NCBI GenBank assembly: GCA_022315425.1
Contig: JAIUPT010000021.1
Coordinates: 682,001-746,000, forward strand
Source: Pseudevernia furfuracea
Lineage: Eukaryota; Ascomycota; Lecanoromycetes; Lecanorales; Parmeliaceae
Direction of reading: 5' to 3'
DNA: 64,000 bases
Shown: in pieces, positions 11,180-23,075 of the stretch
How the letters are laid out: each line of letters starts with the position of its first letter
How positions within the stretch are numbered: the first letter of the stretch is position 1
Program-made: the position numbers and the translations under genes
The notes under the pieces: generated by a model
Told to the model about the DNA's origin: nothing
Databases searched by the model: none
What the model saw: only the letters and a program-made list of their open reading frames with translations

Positions 11180-11555
11180 TTAATCGAAGACAGGCATCAT
11201 CATGGACGCATTGCCCTTCGTGGAAACTTCAAAGCGGAAGAACGTATCGATCTGTAGCGCCCGCCCGCGCTCGGGGCCCTTTGGTTGGTTTATAATGCTC
11301 CAGCCGGCCTCTTGTGGATCGTTGCCAACATAGAGCGCCGGGAGGGAATGTTTCAGTGCCCTACAGATGACGTGCTACGGGCAGTAGGGTGCGAAAAGAA
11401 ACGTGCTGGCTGACATCATGTCGAACGTCTATGGGTCATCGAGTACAGTGTAGCCGAGAGATTCCAGGAATCGGATCTCGACGGGTTGGAATTCTGTGTC
11501 ATGGAAATAGACGTTTTGAATGTCGTGTTTCGTGCCTAGGACTTGTGGAAATCCG
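11180..11555 (-). pseudogene. SRR1-like domain gene fragment, broken
   Basis: On the minus strand one frame reads VYFHDTEFQPVEIRFLESLGYTV, split here as VYFHDTEFQP and FLESLGYTVLDDP. It is followed by FDMMSASTFLFAPYCP and ALYVGNDPQEAG. This matches the general layout of fungal SRR1-like proteins (a D-x-x-F-t/q-x-x-D/E-x-x-FLxSLG motif, then stxLFaP). Two in-frame stops interrupt it (after DDP and after YCP), and the N-terminal part is not recognisable. It is a relic and not an active gene. Family assignment rests on memory of the motif pattern. Confidence 0.45.
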
Positions 11556-11947
11556 CCACATGGCCCACCACCGCCCCAGCGTCCTCCGTTCCTGCACACT
11601 ACAGCCACTCCATCCTACCTCGCTCGTCAACATCGCCGCCTCATTATCCGCTCGACCCACATATACAACCTCGAACCCGCCGCGGCGTCATCCAGAACAG
11701 CACCATCGCGCGACCGCCGAGGAATAAGTTGCCATCCTTAGTAAGCATCGGCAACAGCCAGTACAGTATCATTACCGCAGGAGCAAGCCCAATCCGTGGG
11801 AGCAGCCGGCTCGCGCAAGCTACCTACGACTCCTCTGGTGCGTGGCGGCTCGATCCCATTGCGCCAGTGTTCGCACCTTTCCATCAAGGCGTATGTATGT
11901 ATGTATTTATGTAGCGTAACAGAGACAACGACAACGACCACCGCCCT

Positions 11948-12004
11948 CCCCCCCCCCCCTCCCACTTCAAGTGCAGAACAGGCCTGACGCTCGGGGGGGG
12001 GGGG
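11948..12004. other. C12 tract facing G12 tract, inverted homopolymers
   Basis: Twelve C (11948-11959) and twelve G (11993-12004) are separated by 33 bp and could pair as a hairpin. The tracts are prone to length variation and sequencing error. No gene is evident around them. Confidence 0.7.
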
Positions 12005-12753
12005 TATTTCCTGCGCTGGAGATGAGGGGAGTGGCTGCTCTTGTCGGTCGCCACAATGGGAGTGTGGGCTAGTTGGTGAGTCGCGATTTGAGCGGGGCTT
12101 CCGCTGGTCATGGAATTATGCTCTTCATCGATGCTCTTCATCATTGAAAATGATAGAAGACGTGTTCATTGCATTCTATAAGACGCGTGAATATAGGAAG
12201 TCCATATTTCTACCTATCATGCAACCAGCAAGTGCCTCTTCATTCTATCTCCCATCTCTTTCAGAACCACGGCATTCCATTTCCCGCCCTCCCACGCCTG
12301 TGCATAGCCTCATTTTTTCCACTCCAGGTCTATGCCGTTCTGGCAGGGGAGTCAGTCTTAGCGCTGGGGGTTACTACATATGCCTGTTCAGGCCAGTTGG
12401 CCTGAGTCTTGGGACGGCCCAATCGGATATACGCATTGGTGCGTTCGATTGGCGGGCGTGATTGTAAAGTTGAACCGAATTGGCATGCAGAGGTCACACA
12501 TGACGACCACAAAGCTTTTGAGTGTACCTTTAGCGCAAGGGGATGATATAGAAAGTAACCTGATACAGAGGGAGAAGTCAGATTCAGTCAGAAAGGCACA
12601 AATAGAGGTTTGCGATATCGTATCTCGTTAATGACAATAGTGCGCGATTAAATGCATTTAAAACAACCGCTGAGGACAAGATGTTAAAGCTAATTCAAGC
12701 CAGAGCTCCCATAGGATCCCATAGCGGAAGCCTGTGGATGGATCAGCAACTCG

Positions 12754-14468
12754 TTAACTGCCAATAGGACTAGGAAGCACTTGCATCTTCGGCTCCTTTT
12801 TCAGCACATCCCGAATCTCCTTCGAAACGAATCTGACTCTCGTTAGCCTCGTAACTTCCCATTCATGAGCGCAATGCATACTTCGGGTCAACGACGGCCT
12901 GATAAACAAATTCATCCATCCACTCATCACTCATAACAAACCATCCTTTCGTTCCAGCTCCCTCTCCCCAACTGTTCTGTACGCGCCACCTCACCGGCTT
13001 CCCATCCCCATCAACATGCACAGCCGTCAGTACCATCGCATGCGTCATCGCGCTCTCTCCCGTCTTGAGTCTCTGCGCCTTTGTCATTCCAAGTCTGATG
13101 TCAAAACCAAGCTCGTAATCAATAAGCCCTGGATCCATGATGCCAATTTTGGAGTCTGAAAATTTTCCGACATCTGAGCCGAAGAAGATGGGGAGTTCAG
13201 CTTTCAGCATGGCTATACAGGCGGCTTTTATGGTGTCCATGTCAACGTTCACGTAGCGTACGCCGCGTAAGCCGACAACATTTCCGAGACGGCTCACGCT
13301 TAGGAGGTCACCGTAGGTATTCCGGGGATCATTGACGAGACTGAAAAGCTCGTGGACGTCGGCGCCGCGATTGGCTTCAACACTGGCTTTGCTGGAGAGC
13401 TCGCCGGCGAAGTCCAACGGGCTGGTTGTATGACTGCCGAAGTTGTCGTCTTTGTCGTAATATTCCCATATCATATCTTTATTAGGGTTTGGAGGAGGAC
13501 CGAGCATGATGGTTAGGATACGGTGAATTTCTTGCATCATTTTGTCCTTGACGCTGCCTAGTGTGGATCTTGGATTTGGACTCTTATCGGCTAGACGCCG
13601 GAGCTCGAGGGCGTTTTCTCGGAGTTTGGTGGTGATGAGTGAGGCCATGGTGCTGGAATTCATAGCGTTGTGGGAGTCGGGGTAGAGCGTTTGTGGGACC
13701 TACAAACTTCATATCAGAGTCCTTATAGCTGGATAGTAGCCCAGAATGCACCCACCAAGCCGTATTTCTCAACCAAATTCGCAACCATATCCCACTGTCC
13801 TCCATCACCAACCGGCGACGCCATAAGCGTCTGCACCAACCTTCCATCCAGCTCTTCATCCGTTGTATCCAAAATCTGCTCCAAGAAATAGTTTGCTTTC
13901 TCCAATTTGTCCCAGAAGAACAGGTATGACTGGCTCAGCTCGAACTCTTTCAGATTGTACCTCCGCATGACAGCGACGCGGAAGACATTGGTAGCGGCGA
14001 AGAGCCAGCATCGTCCAGAGGATCGCTGGTTGGTAATGGGAGCTCCTTCAAGCTTGATCTTGATATTGAAGTTCTGAGTGTCGGCAATCGTGGCGGATCG
14101 TTGGGTTAGGACTTGCTTGGGGTCGGTGCCGGAGAGGGCGGAGAGAGCGAGGCGGTTCTGCAGCTCATTGTCAGTAGAGAGATTGGAGCGAGGGATTCTT
14201 GGACGATAAGATTGGACAAGATGGAGCAAACCTTTGGATCCTGCAACAGCTCCTTCTCCCAATGCTCCGTTGTGCTAATAGACAGGGTAGGTTCCCATGC
14301 CGTTGAGGGTAACTCGTTGACAGAGTCAGGCGTACGTGGTGTCTCCATGTTGTTTTTGACGTATACGTAACCCTTTTCCGGCGGAGCTTGTACGTCGAGA
14401 GCTTCAAGTCTTTCTGCTAATTGATCTCCGGTTACGGACTCTGGCATGGTTGACTGAGAAGCTCCCAT
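12754..14468 (-). CDS. Bleomycin hydrolase / cysteine aminopeptidase (peptidase C1B)
   Basis: Homologue of yeast Lap3/Blh1, a cytosolic papain-fold aminopeptidase that normally forms a self-compartmentalised hexamer and also detoxifies homocysteine thiolactone. Exons: 14468-14232, 14157-13756, 13699-12882 and 12832-12754, giving 511 aa. Papain-type catalytic residues are visible: Cys129 in SSGRCWLFA, His433 in SAMTHAMVL and Asn455 in RVQNSWGE. The introns are 49-74 bp; the last has a CTAAC branch site. I chose ATG 14468 (MGASQS) because it fits an N-myristoylation consensus; an upstream ATG at 14480 would add four residues. The C-terminus ends LPSPIGS instead of the usual LPxWDPMGALA form, so tail-controlled exopeptidase activity may differ. 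The family is certain from the motifs. Confidence 0.93.
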
Positions 14469-14480
14469 ATATACCAACAA

Positions 14481-15482
14481 GGGTTGCTGTAGAAGCGGGG
14501 GAAATTGCGGGAAGGAGTGACTGGAAAGTTAGTCAACAGAGACTGACTGACTGACTGACTGACCGACTGTATACGGGGTAGCAAGCTGAACTGAGGAATT
14601 GAGGAAAATAATGCACTAATAGTGGTAGTGGTAGTGGAGTCAGATGCAATATAGAGTTCATGACGAGCTGGATCACGAGCAACGATGCATATCACCACCT
14701 CACAACTGCCTTAACCGGCCTAGACCATTCCACACTCGAACGCGCTATCATACCTTAGGGCTTATCGCATTGCCAAGCCGCTTAGCTGCAACTTGCTAGA
14801 GCTGCAATGAAGATCCCTGTGTACCTTATAGCCCCGAGTACCCTGGTGACCCTTCAGGTACCGTACTCGTATTGGCTTGGTGAAATGGATCTGTGGACCT
14901 ACCTCATCACCATTCACCAGTCATAAATGGCCAAATTTCACTTTGGAGATGCCTTCACCAGCAAGGCAAGGTGCGCACGAGATACAATATATGCATACAG
15001 TTCTAAATATGTCCAAGAAAGAGTATCAAAAGATGCATGTAGGCAGCCTTCCGGCGCGCTCAATCTCATTTTCCCATACCTCTTCCGCGACACCGTCTTC
15101 CAACTTGGCTCTTGCAAAGCCCCACGCGACGAGACGTGATATGTCGACTGCCAAAACATGGAATGAATCGGCATAATTAGAGCCCCCAAGCGTTTGCTGT
15201 TCAGAAGGAGCGGACCCCCGAGCAACTCTGCTCGGGAAGTAGACCAATCTCAAGTACGCGTCCTCTCCAAGACGCGGCTCATCATTGGATTAGAATGGCA
15301 GGCACAAAGCAGTCGCTGACTTGGAGGTGGGGGCCTTCAAGGCGGTTGCTGCTTTGAAGGGAACAATTCCAGGGAGTCACTGCGCTGGTGGGCCAGGTGT
15401 AAAAAAGCCTCCTGCTCAAACGAGTAGAAGTTCGAACTTGTGGCTGGTATAGGCTACAAAGGCTACGACGACCGTTCAATAT
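14481..15482. other. Intergenic, nothing recognised
   Basis: Upstream region of the bleomycin hydrolase gene, running to the 3' end of the membrane-protein gene. It contains a GACT microsatellite (about 14541-14565) and a short GGTAGT repeat. No coding frame was recognised. Confidence 0.5.
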
Positions 15483-17045
15483 TCACTCATGCAGATCTCC
15501 AAAGTCATTCTGCCACAATGGTGACTTCGGAATTCCTGGCAGCGCCTTATCACCCCTTCCTCTCGGGTAACGCCCATACTTGGATCTCAATCTTCGGGCG
15601 TACGGCGGCGTTGACCTATCTTTCTCTGGAGCCACGCTAGGGTATATGTTGACCACTTGGGCGTTCCCAATCGTCCAGTTGGATGAGATCTCCGATGAAG
15701 CGATCGTAAGAATGGACCGATTCGACATCACGGAGACACCTCGCTGCAATTTCTTCGGATTCTCAAATTGGTTGGAGTCGTCAGAGGATCTTGTCGAGTC
15801 AAAGAAGGACATGTTGCCGAAGTCAGGGGTGCCAAGCTGAGGCGGAGTATCCCTTATGAAGCCTGATGTGTTTAGCGTGTCCGATACTAGGCCGCTTGAC
15901 ACTGGCGAAAATGTCTCGTAATGAGCGAGCTCATTTAACGACGGCGGTGGAGCGCGCACCACAGATGATACCTGTTCAGTTGTATATGATGAGCTTGCCG
16001 AGTCTGTCATTGACAGGAAGGAGACACGATTGACATCATCGTCATCATGAGAGGCATGTTGGACAGGCGCAAAACTGACATGCGGACTGTAGTCGACAGT
16101 GGAGAAAAGGGGCGGAGGCCTTTGAACGGAATCAGATATGACTCTTGAGCTTACTGTTGAGCCGTCCGCAGATCGACCTGAAGATCGACGTCCACTCGCC
16201 CTTCTACTTTCTGCCGTATGAAGCGACGAATTCCATAAGACAGGACTAGCAGGTAGCTGGTGAGCTTCTCCACCTAATATTGATGGACCTGTGTAAGCCT
16301 TCTGGAGGGACTCGGCAATTTCCCGGTTTTTAGACGAAGAAGGGCGGCGGGATTGAGCAGTGGGCTTTGATTTGGATGTCCGGCGAGACTGAGAGTCATG
16401 TGACTTTGCGGCCGAAGGTCTGCGAGACTCGATGGTGACCAGAGCCGGTCGCGGTAATGTCAATGAGCCCGATCGTTGTGTCATGGGAGTCGGTCGGGAG
16501 AGCTTTGCGCGAGCCTTTGCAATTTCCTCCTTACGACGGAAAGGCTCGCTTTCAGCGATTTTGGATCTCCCCGCATCTCGAGTCTGATCCTCCAGATCTA
16601 GAACACCAAATGGATATTTCTGACTTCGAGGCTTTGGTGGCCAAGTGTATGCCGCAACTTTAGATCTTCCAGCGTCTGTGCTCTGCGCCTCCATGTCTAT
16701 AGCCTTGGAAGACTTGTCCCGACGGTGAGTCGCGACCTTCAGGGGCCATGTATCCGAGGTCTTCCGTTTTTCAGCTTCACACTTGACAGTATACGTTGCT
16801 CTTGGGCTAGGAAGGTCGAACGATGCAGGGTCTCGGGTGCTCGCAGTTTCTGCCGCTTCCGATTTTGGTATGACCTGGCCACTCCGCACCGTAAGATGAC
16901 GGGTGGGTTTATCTTGAGATTCACTGTCTTGCCGTCGTTTGCGTTGCTCCCTAGCTTTCAGATACTGCCAAGTAAAAAGTACGGCCGTGAGTATGATGAA
17001 GAATCCGAGGAGTGAGACGATGATGATGATTGGAATGAGATCCAT
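15483..17045 (-). CDS. Single-pass membrane protein with long disordered Ser/Arg-rich tail
   Basis: Intronless frame of 520 aa. Residues about 3-28 form one hydrophobic helix (IPIIIIVSLLGFFIILTAVLF), followed at once by a basic stretch (KAREQRKRRQD). This predicts a short luminal/extracellular N-terminus and a cytosolic remainder. The other roughly 490 residues are low in hydrophobics and rich in Ser, Arg, Pro and Thr, with many RRxS sites that could be kinase targets. The end (KALPGIPKSPLW) resembles short motifs seen at the C-termini of fungal septum or membrane anchors, but I cannot name a family. No catalytic domain is visible. The codon use and length make it a credible real gene. Confidence 0.7.
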   Translation of the reverse strand: MDLIPIIIIVSLLGFFIILTAVLFTWQYLKAREQRKRRQDSESQDKPTRHLTVRSGQVIPKSEAAETASTRDPASFDLPSPRATYTVKCEAEKRKTSDTWPLKVATHRRDKSSKAIDMEAQSTDAGRSKVAAYTWPPKPRSQKYPFGVLDLEDQTRDAGRSKIAESEPFRRKEEIAKARAKLSRPTPMTQRSGSLTLPRPALVTIESRRPSAAKSHDSQSRRTSKSKPTAQSRRPSSSKNREIAESLQKAYTGPSILGGEAHQLPASPVLWNSSLHTAESRRASGRRSSGRSADGSTVSSRVISDSVQRPPPLFSTVDYSPHVSFAPVQHASHDDDDVNRVSFLSMTDSASSSYTTEQVSSVVRAPPPSLNELAHYETFSPVSSGLVSDTLNTSGFIRDTPPQLGTPDFGNMSFFDSTRSSDDSNQFENPKKLQRGVSVMSNRSILTIASSEISSNWTIGNAQVVNIYPSVAPEKDRSTPPYARRLRSKYGRYPRGRGDKALPGIPKSPLWQNDFGDLHE

Positions 17046-19329
17046 GTCGCCGGTAAGGATTCAAGAAAAAGGCCCGGTATCCTTACACACTGGATGGTGC
17101 AGGCCACGGTCCAGGCCGTACTTGTTTGCCACTAGGACAATGTTGGGTCGGAGGCGGTTCATAGGCAACGAGCAGAAACTGCGCGAATTGCAGAGAGTGA
17201 ATGACCTCAACCTTCACGGATTATGTGGGATGCTGTGTGTGTGTAGTTTTCAAAGAAAAGAGTTTCGAGTTCTCTTAAAAGTCCAGGGTAGTTGGGAAGC
17301 CTTCCGCTGGTCGATATAGGTCAAACTGTGAATTCATGGGATGAAGGCACTAGGATGCACAAGCAGCGCTTAAAGATTGAAGTGAGTATGGTCAGAAAGA
17401 ATGTAGTAAAGCAGAAGAGAACTCCTTAGCACCAGTGAACGAATGTAATGCATCTTGACTGAAGGAGGCAAAGGATCAGTGTACTACTCTGTACAGTCTT
17501 ATAAGGAAGGTACTCGCAACCTCAAACAATACGCGGAGGCGGCTGCACGCTTATGCACGACAATAACTGGTGCCCGAATCCTGTGAAATGCTTGGTTCCC
17601 AAACAGAAAACATTTTGGCTACCGATGATCTGCGAGGGTTTCGGTGCTGGATCTTCTGCCGATATGCATTACAGCTTCAAAGTGAGTGGTGGGTCGCAAG
17701 TCGGGCCTAGCTTAAGCGTTCAGACAGATACTTTAAAGCGCTTGAGCAGAATGTTAGGGCTGGCGCGGCGCGGTGGTAGGGTCAATGCGATCCTTGACAA
17801 ATGCCTGATGTTATCAGAAATAGGCGTCAGCGGTCCAGACAATGAATCTAGTGAGTATACCCACGCCAGTCTATGCAGGGATTGGCTCCTTGGGATCCTC
17901 ATTAGTCGATGATGATGAATATTTCTCATCATGCTGGTCCGTAAATGGCTCATTTTGGTTGCTTCTATCCAAATACTGCATTCAGAGGTATTAGTGGTGA
18001 AGGCCTTAGGCCGTCACCTAGGGTAGAGGGTCTCCAAAAAATCAGCAACAAGGTCATCTAGAAGACAGTAGTCAGTCAGAAAAGCATGACAAGCGTGCTC
18101 AAAGGAGAGTTTCCTCCTCTGTGGTGTTGGCGTCTGTGGCGGATGTAGGGTCGCATACTGGCCATCTACAGTAGCTTAGTAGGGCGTGCATAACCTGAAA
18201 CACCTGATGACTTCAACGTCAATTCCAATCGTTATGATAAGTCCGCTTGAAAGACTAAGCTGACTTTCGCATTTTCGCAAAGCTACCTCGCTCATCCAGC
18301 AAATCGCATCATCTTGGATCAGCCTCTAGTCAGCGAGTTCTACATGCAGCCACACCGCCAGTCGCAATAACGGTCAGTCTGTAGTCCGCAAGGCTTTTTC
18401 CTACGCAAGCGACTGGATTATTCAGAGCCGAACTGGCAATTCTCACATCCCACATTCATGCGAGGGCATGACATCCCACGTGTGGCTTGTTTGGAGCATC
18501 CAAATCGAGGAGAAAGTCGTGTTTCAAGATTTGTCATCCGAGCATGTCCTTGAGGACAACCGACTTGAGTTACGTTTTTTGATGACAGCGGAGTACTCGC
18601 CTGACGAGAAACTTGGGTACGTTGGCTTGGGAACAATGTTTGGTTGCCCGTAGAGTAGTGGAAAAGGACTCGGGACTTGGGAAGCGTCCGGTTGGGCGGA
18701 ATGCACGAAAACTTTGCAGTTCTGCGTTGGCCTGCAGCAGCGATGATCTTATATACGTGGAGAGAATGGATCAGGCTGGGATTTTATGTGTGAAGTGCGA
18801 ATCAATGCCAGGTTGCTGTGTTCTGACTCCAAATGCAGTGTCCCCTTGATCAATGTTTGTCCTGCTGAATACAGAGAGAAAGACGTGATTTGCAGGCATC
18901 GCTCGTCAAGGCAATTCTCCCATGATGTCTTGTTGTTGTGTACGAGGAGAAAAACAAATTGATGCGAGGATTTCTATTCTCTCAGTCTTTATGCCAAGCC
19001 AGGCACGGCTAGGGCTTGATCTAGCACGGTGCACGTAAGAGTTAAAAAAAGAGGGTAAGAGCTGCAAGTGTTTCCTTAGCCGCGGCATGGCGTGCGGCCG
19101 TTAAAAGGCGTTCGCGGGGCAATGGCCTACTAGGCTACTTACTGTACTTACACTCCTGGTCAAATTCTGTTGACTTCTCACAAATGGACTTGGTGTAAGG
19201 CCAATCTATTTTGCATATCATATATTAACAACCCATACTTACCACGAGCGCTGTCGCCGAACCGAACCGGGCGAATCACCTAATATTGTCTACGCTCCCT
19301 CCGCTACTTGGATTGCAAGACCGTCCAAG
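17046..19329. other. 2.3-kb intergenic region between divergent genes
   Basis: Separates the membrane-protein gene (minus) from the phosphoglycerate-mutase-like gene (plus), so it holds both promoters. Short open frames here (for example 17553-17912) have no start context, splice structure or family resemblance that I could recognise. No RNA gene was recognised. Confidence 0.5.
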
Positions 19330-21444
19330 ATGGGTCGGCCACCAGCCGTCGTCATTATTGCGAGGCATTTTAGCCAAGAGCCAAATGGTGAAACTACAGT
19401 CTGCTAACCTCAGTGCAGGCATGGTGCTAGACTAGATGCTGCAGACACACAATGGCATCTGACCTCGCCAACTCCTTACGACCCTCCTTTGACTTATGGC
19501 GGATGGAGGCAGTCTCAAGCTCTGGGCGCAAGGATTGCGAGTATAATATACGCTCGAGAGATGGTCTCAAGCTCGCATACCCTTGATGGCCTTGATGGAC
19601 ATATGGAAAGACTGAATATCCATGGCGATTTCGGTGAAAAACAAGGACGTGGCCACCAATCCCACCGTGGCAAACGACGGAAACACAAGGTCGTCATACA
19701 CACTTCACCATTCCTGAGATGCGTTCAGACGTCCATCGCCATTAGTGCCGGCCTAGCTCAGCAGCAGGGACCAGCGAACCCTAGCAGTCATTCAACTCAC
19801 TCAAGACCGCACGTAATGCACTCTGGCTCGCCTCATATTCGGGCACTGGATGCTCGCAAGTCACCCTACCTGTCGGCAATCGCGGAGCCTGAGGATCCTG
19901 GCAGGTCAAGACAGAAGAGGCAGATTCATCGAACTCTCCTGAGAGTGGACGCTTTCTTGGGAGAATGGCTTTCTCCAGAGTATTTTGACAAGATCACACC
20001 TCCGCCTGAATCTAAGATGATGGTAGCAAGCTCCAAAGCAGATCTGCTGCATCATGGAGACTCTATCAATATGACCCACACATCCAACAGGAACTCATCT
20101 GGACAGGGCAATTTCCCAGGAGGTTGGAACAGCAGAAGCGCAACAAACAGCAAAGCCCTGGATTCTGACAATGACACTCCTCTAGCCGACCTGTCTAGCC
20201 TTACCGAGACTATGCCTCGATTAGGCCGTGCCAATAGCCATAGTGTTGGAAGCTCTCCAAACCGATCTGATTTGAAGATGTTCAATAGAAGAGCCGAAAG
20301 AAGCCCAACCCCAGAAAGCCCAATCTATGTGCCTCCGATACCTTCATACGCAATCTCGCCTTCGCAACCTATTCCTCCCGGATACGTTTCCCACGCATGC
20401 GAGGCATGCGTCAAGGTGGACAATCTATGGGACAGTTTAAGACCACCGCTTGGGTGGGGCAGCGGCGGTGAATATGGAGAAGAATGGAGCGCCATGCACA
20501 AGCGCTTCCGAAAAGGCTTGCACGAAATGATCTCCTGGTACCGCACTCATGATGACTCCGAGACACTGAAGCCCATAATCGATGACTCTCTGGAAAGCAA
20601 AAATTCTGGCCATGGAGACCTAGAGGATTATGACGACGATGAGACGGACACTGTACTAATTTTGGTGACCCATGGCGCAGGATGCAACGCCTTGATCGGA
20701 GCATTGACGAGTCAACCCGTCCTTTTAGACGTCGGTACGGCTTCACTAACGATGGCTGTACGGAAGAGCGTCGATTACAAAAGAGTCTCTTCGCCTCAGT
20801 CCGAGGATGTGCCAACATCTCCATCTCGACGGCGACACTCACTGATTGACTCGGACGACTACGAAGTCAAGCTCACTGCTTCGACGGAACATCTACGAGC
20901 AGGATCTCCATTCTTAGCCGGATCACAGCTTCAGCGTACTCCAAGCTTGCCAATAAGAGAAAAGTCTCCGTACAGATATGAACGTCCTGGATTCACCAAT
21001 TCTCATCACTCCAAGTTCAGTCCGACCAGAGAGGACTTTCATCTGGATAGTCCAACCAACGACATATTGGGAGGACTGCAGAGGAGTGCGACAACTGTTG
21101 TCCCATCGTCAGGTGGCCTCTGGAGCATGCCTATCCCCAAGCAGGTAGACACAGCTATCGAAGAGGAGAGCAAGCACCCTGGCCCGCAAACAGGTCATAA
21201 CGCCCCAGTAAAGGCAGGAAAACTGGACGGTGTCTCAGAACGCGTGGAAGTGGATCGACACGAACGACTGAATGGTTCAACCAATTCAGGCCGAACGTCT
21301 CCAAATGGCACTTTTGATCACGCGGATCAAGGCCCTTGCCCTTCCATCGCTCCGAGCGGCCTCTGGGGTGCTCCACCCCAAGCGCTCGGAACAGAGCGTG
21401 ATAAAGGCTCCAAGCGGCGCTGGACGCTGTCACAGGCTTCCTGA
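19330..21444 (+). CDS. Histidine phosphatase (phosphoglycerate-mutase-like) with GC-AG intron
   Basis: Exons 19330-19364 and 19419-21444 give 686 aa. The N-terminus reads VVIIARHGARLDAAD, with the phosphoacceptor His13 of the RHG signature; the second catalytic His lies in ILVTHGAG (about residue 430). The fungal homologues I recall share TSPTPYDPPLTYGGW right after the signature. The family removes or transfers phosphate from unknown substrates; the roughly 300-residue disordered Ser/Pro inserts argue for a regulatory phosphatase and not a glycolytic mutase. The only intron that restores the RHG motif starts with GC (GAG|GCATTT) and ends CAG, with a CTAAC branch point, so it is non-canonical. 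The intron cuts the motif between Arg and His. Confidence 0.85.
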
Positions 21445-21806
21445 GAGATATGTCTCTATCGGTTACTCCACTCTCCATCTAGTTTTTGGGCAGATCTTTG
21501 GCATCATGCCCTGCACGATATCATGTCAGCGAGTTGCATACAATACAGACGGCTCTCTCCTCCTTCTTCTTCTTCTTCTTCTTCTCCTCTTCTTGCTCCG
21601 GCTTTGGCAAGTGGCGTGCTGGCCCATTGATGTAATTTTAAAGCATTGTAATCTTGGGATAGGCCATCTGTAATCGTATGATACCCACTCCTACTTTTTT
21701 TTCAACATTGTGGATATCCAACATGCGGAGCGCGGTCCTTTTGAGACTCATGGCGCAAATCGGGTTTAGAGATTCATGAGATCAGAAGTTAAATTCACTC
21801 TTCTCA

Positions 21807-23075
21807 TCACCGCGACTCTAGCCAAGAAGCCCCACCCCAAATCAATGCACACCCAAGCAGCGCTCCAGCTCCCAAAGTTCGCTGGCCCCACGCCTCAACT
21901 CGCTCAATCTTGGCTGCGGCCTCGACTCTTTCCTTGCCCAAGTCCCTACCTTGCGCGGTTACCTCCTCAAGAGGTGCCTCGCTCTTCTTAGCTTCTGTCG
22001 TATTTCCTCTCGCATGTGCTCTGTTTATGATCTCCTCCAACCTTCTAATATCTTCTCTCCACTCCGTCTCATTTCCCCCCACGCCCTCAACCTCCACCCC
22101 TTGCACATTGCCAAAGAAGTCCATCACTAACCTCTCTCTTCCCTTCTCCTCTCCTCCTGGAAACAGATCCCATCGGTATCCCGGATTGCTATGAATCTTG
22201 CCCTCATCGTAGCTACCAAAAAGATCCGCTAATGTGAGCTTTGAAGTTGGAGACGTGACTTGCGTTTCTAAGAAGTCGAGGTTGTAGTAGGTCCAGCGGT
22301 CTATGACAGCAACGCCCACGTCATTGTCCGCGTGGTGGGAGTAGGAGGATTGATCGATTTCGGAGGAGCCGGTCGCGATGATGTTGGGGGAGTAGAAGTG
22401 CTTGTAAAGGGTGTTGGCTTGGCAGGTGTCAATCATGAAAAGCATTTCGTTGTAGCTATTCCACCATTTCAGTCAGTCTTAGTTCCTAAGAGAGAGAAAA
22501 AACGCGGAGAGCTGAGGCGGCATAAGGGAGGGGGGAATATACCGCTTCTTCTCCCACATCTGCTCAAACGCATCCGCCAAATCCCAACTCCCGATCTCCT
22601 CGCTATCCTGAAACTTCAAAAACTCATTGCCCCCATGCCCCGTCATATACACCAGCACATTACTGCCCCCATCACTCCCCAACCGCTTCCCCCGCGGCAC
22701 ATCCTCCCCCAATCGATCCGTCAACAACCGTATAAAATTCTCAACCGTCACCTCATACCCGCGGTAATCCACCTCAATGTTATCACCGTACAGATCGAGC
22801 GCGCGGTCCGCGTTGTTATACACGGTACCCGGGAAGGCGTTGCGCGGATTGCACGCCATGTCGTCGGGGAGCATGAGGATGATTTGCGAGTCGGGGATCC
22901 CGAGACGTTTGACGGTGCGGTAGAGCGAGAGGACGTTGGCGAGATGCCGGTAGTTGAACCAGAAGCGCGAGGTGGACACTAGGACGGCCCAGTTGGAGGT
23001 GTGGGCTGCAAGGGAAGGGGGGAGGAGGAGGGGGAGGAGGGAAAGGGGGAGGAGAGAGAGGGGAGGGAGCTTCAT
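21807..23075 (-). CDS. GPI8: GPI transamidase catalytic subunit Gpi8/PIG-K
   Basis: Caspase-like cysteine protease (family C13) of the ER GPI-transamidase complex. It cleaves the C-terminal signal of precursor proteins and attaches the GPI anchor. Exons 23075-22543 and 22455-21807 (intron 87 bp) give 393 aa. Features: signal peptide (residues 1 to about 24, Leu/Pro-rich), the conserved SRFWFNYRH start, catalytic His147 in YMTGHGGNEF, catalytic Cys189 in LFMIDTCQANT, and a C-terminal hydrophobic helix (about 372-390) as membrane anchor. The length is close to that of yeast Gpi8 (411 aa). It is divergently arranged with CDC45, sharing about 530 bp of upstream DNA. Essential in yeast, so almost surely functional. 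Confidence 0.96.

Noticed and set aside
17553..17912. Plus-strand frame of 119 codons
   Set aside because: No recognised domain, no splice support and overlapping frames on the other strand; left as intergenic.
22332..22982. Long plus-strand frame (216 codons) opposite GPI8
   Set aside because: It lies antisense to a clearly conserved essential gene and crosses its intron; no domain or start support.
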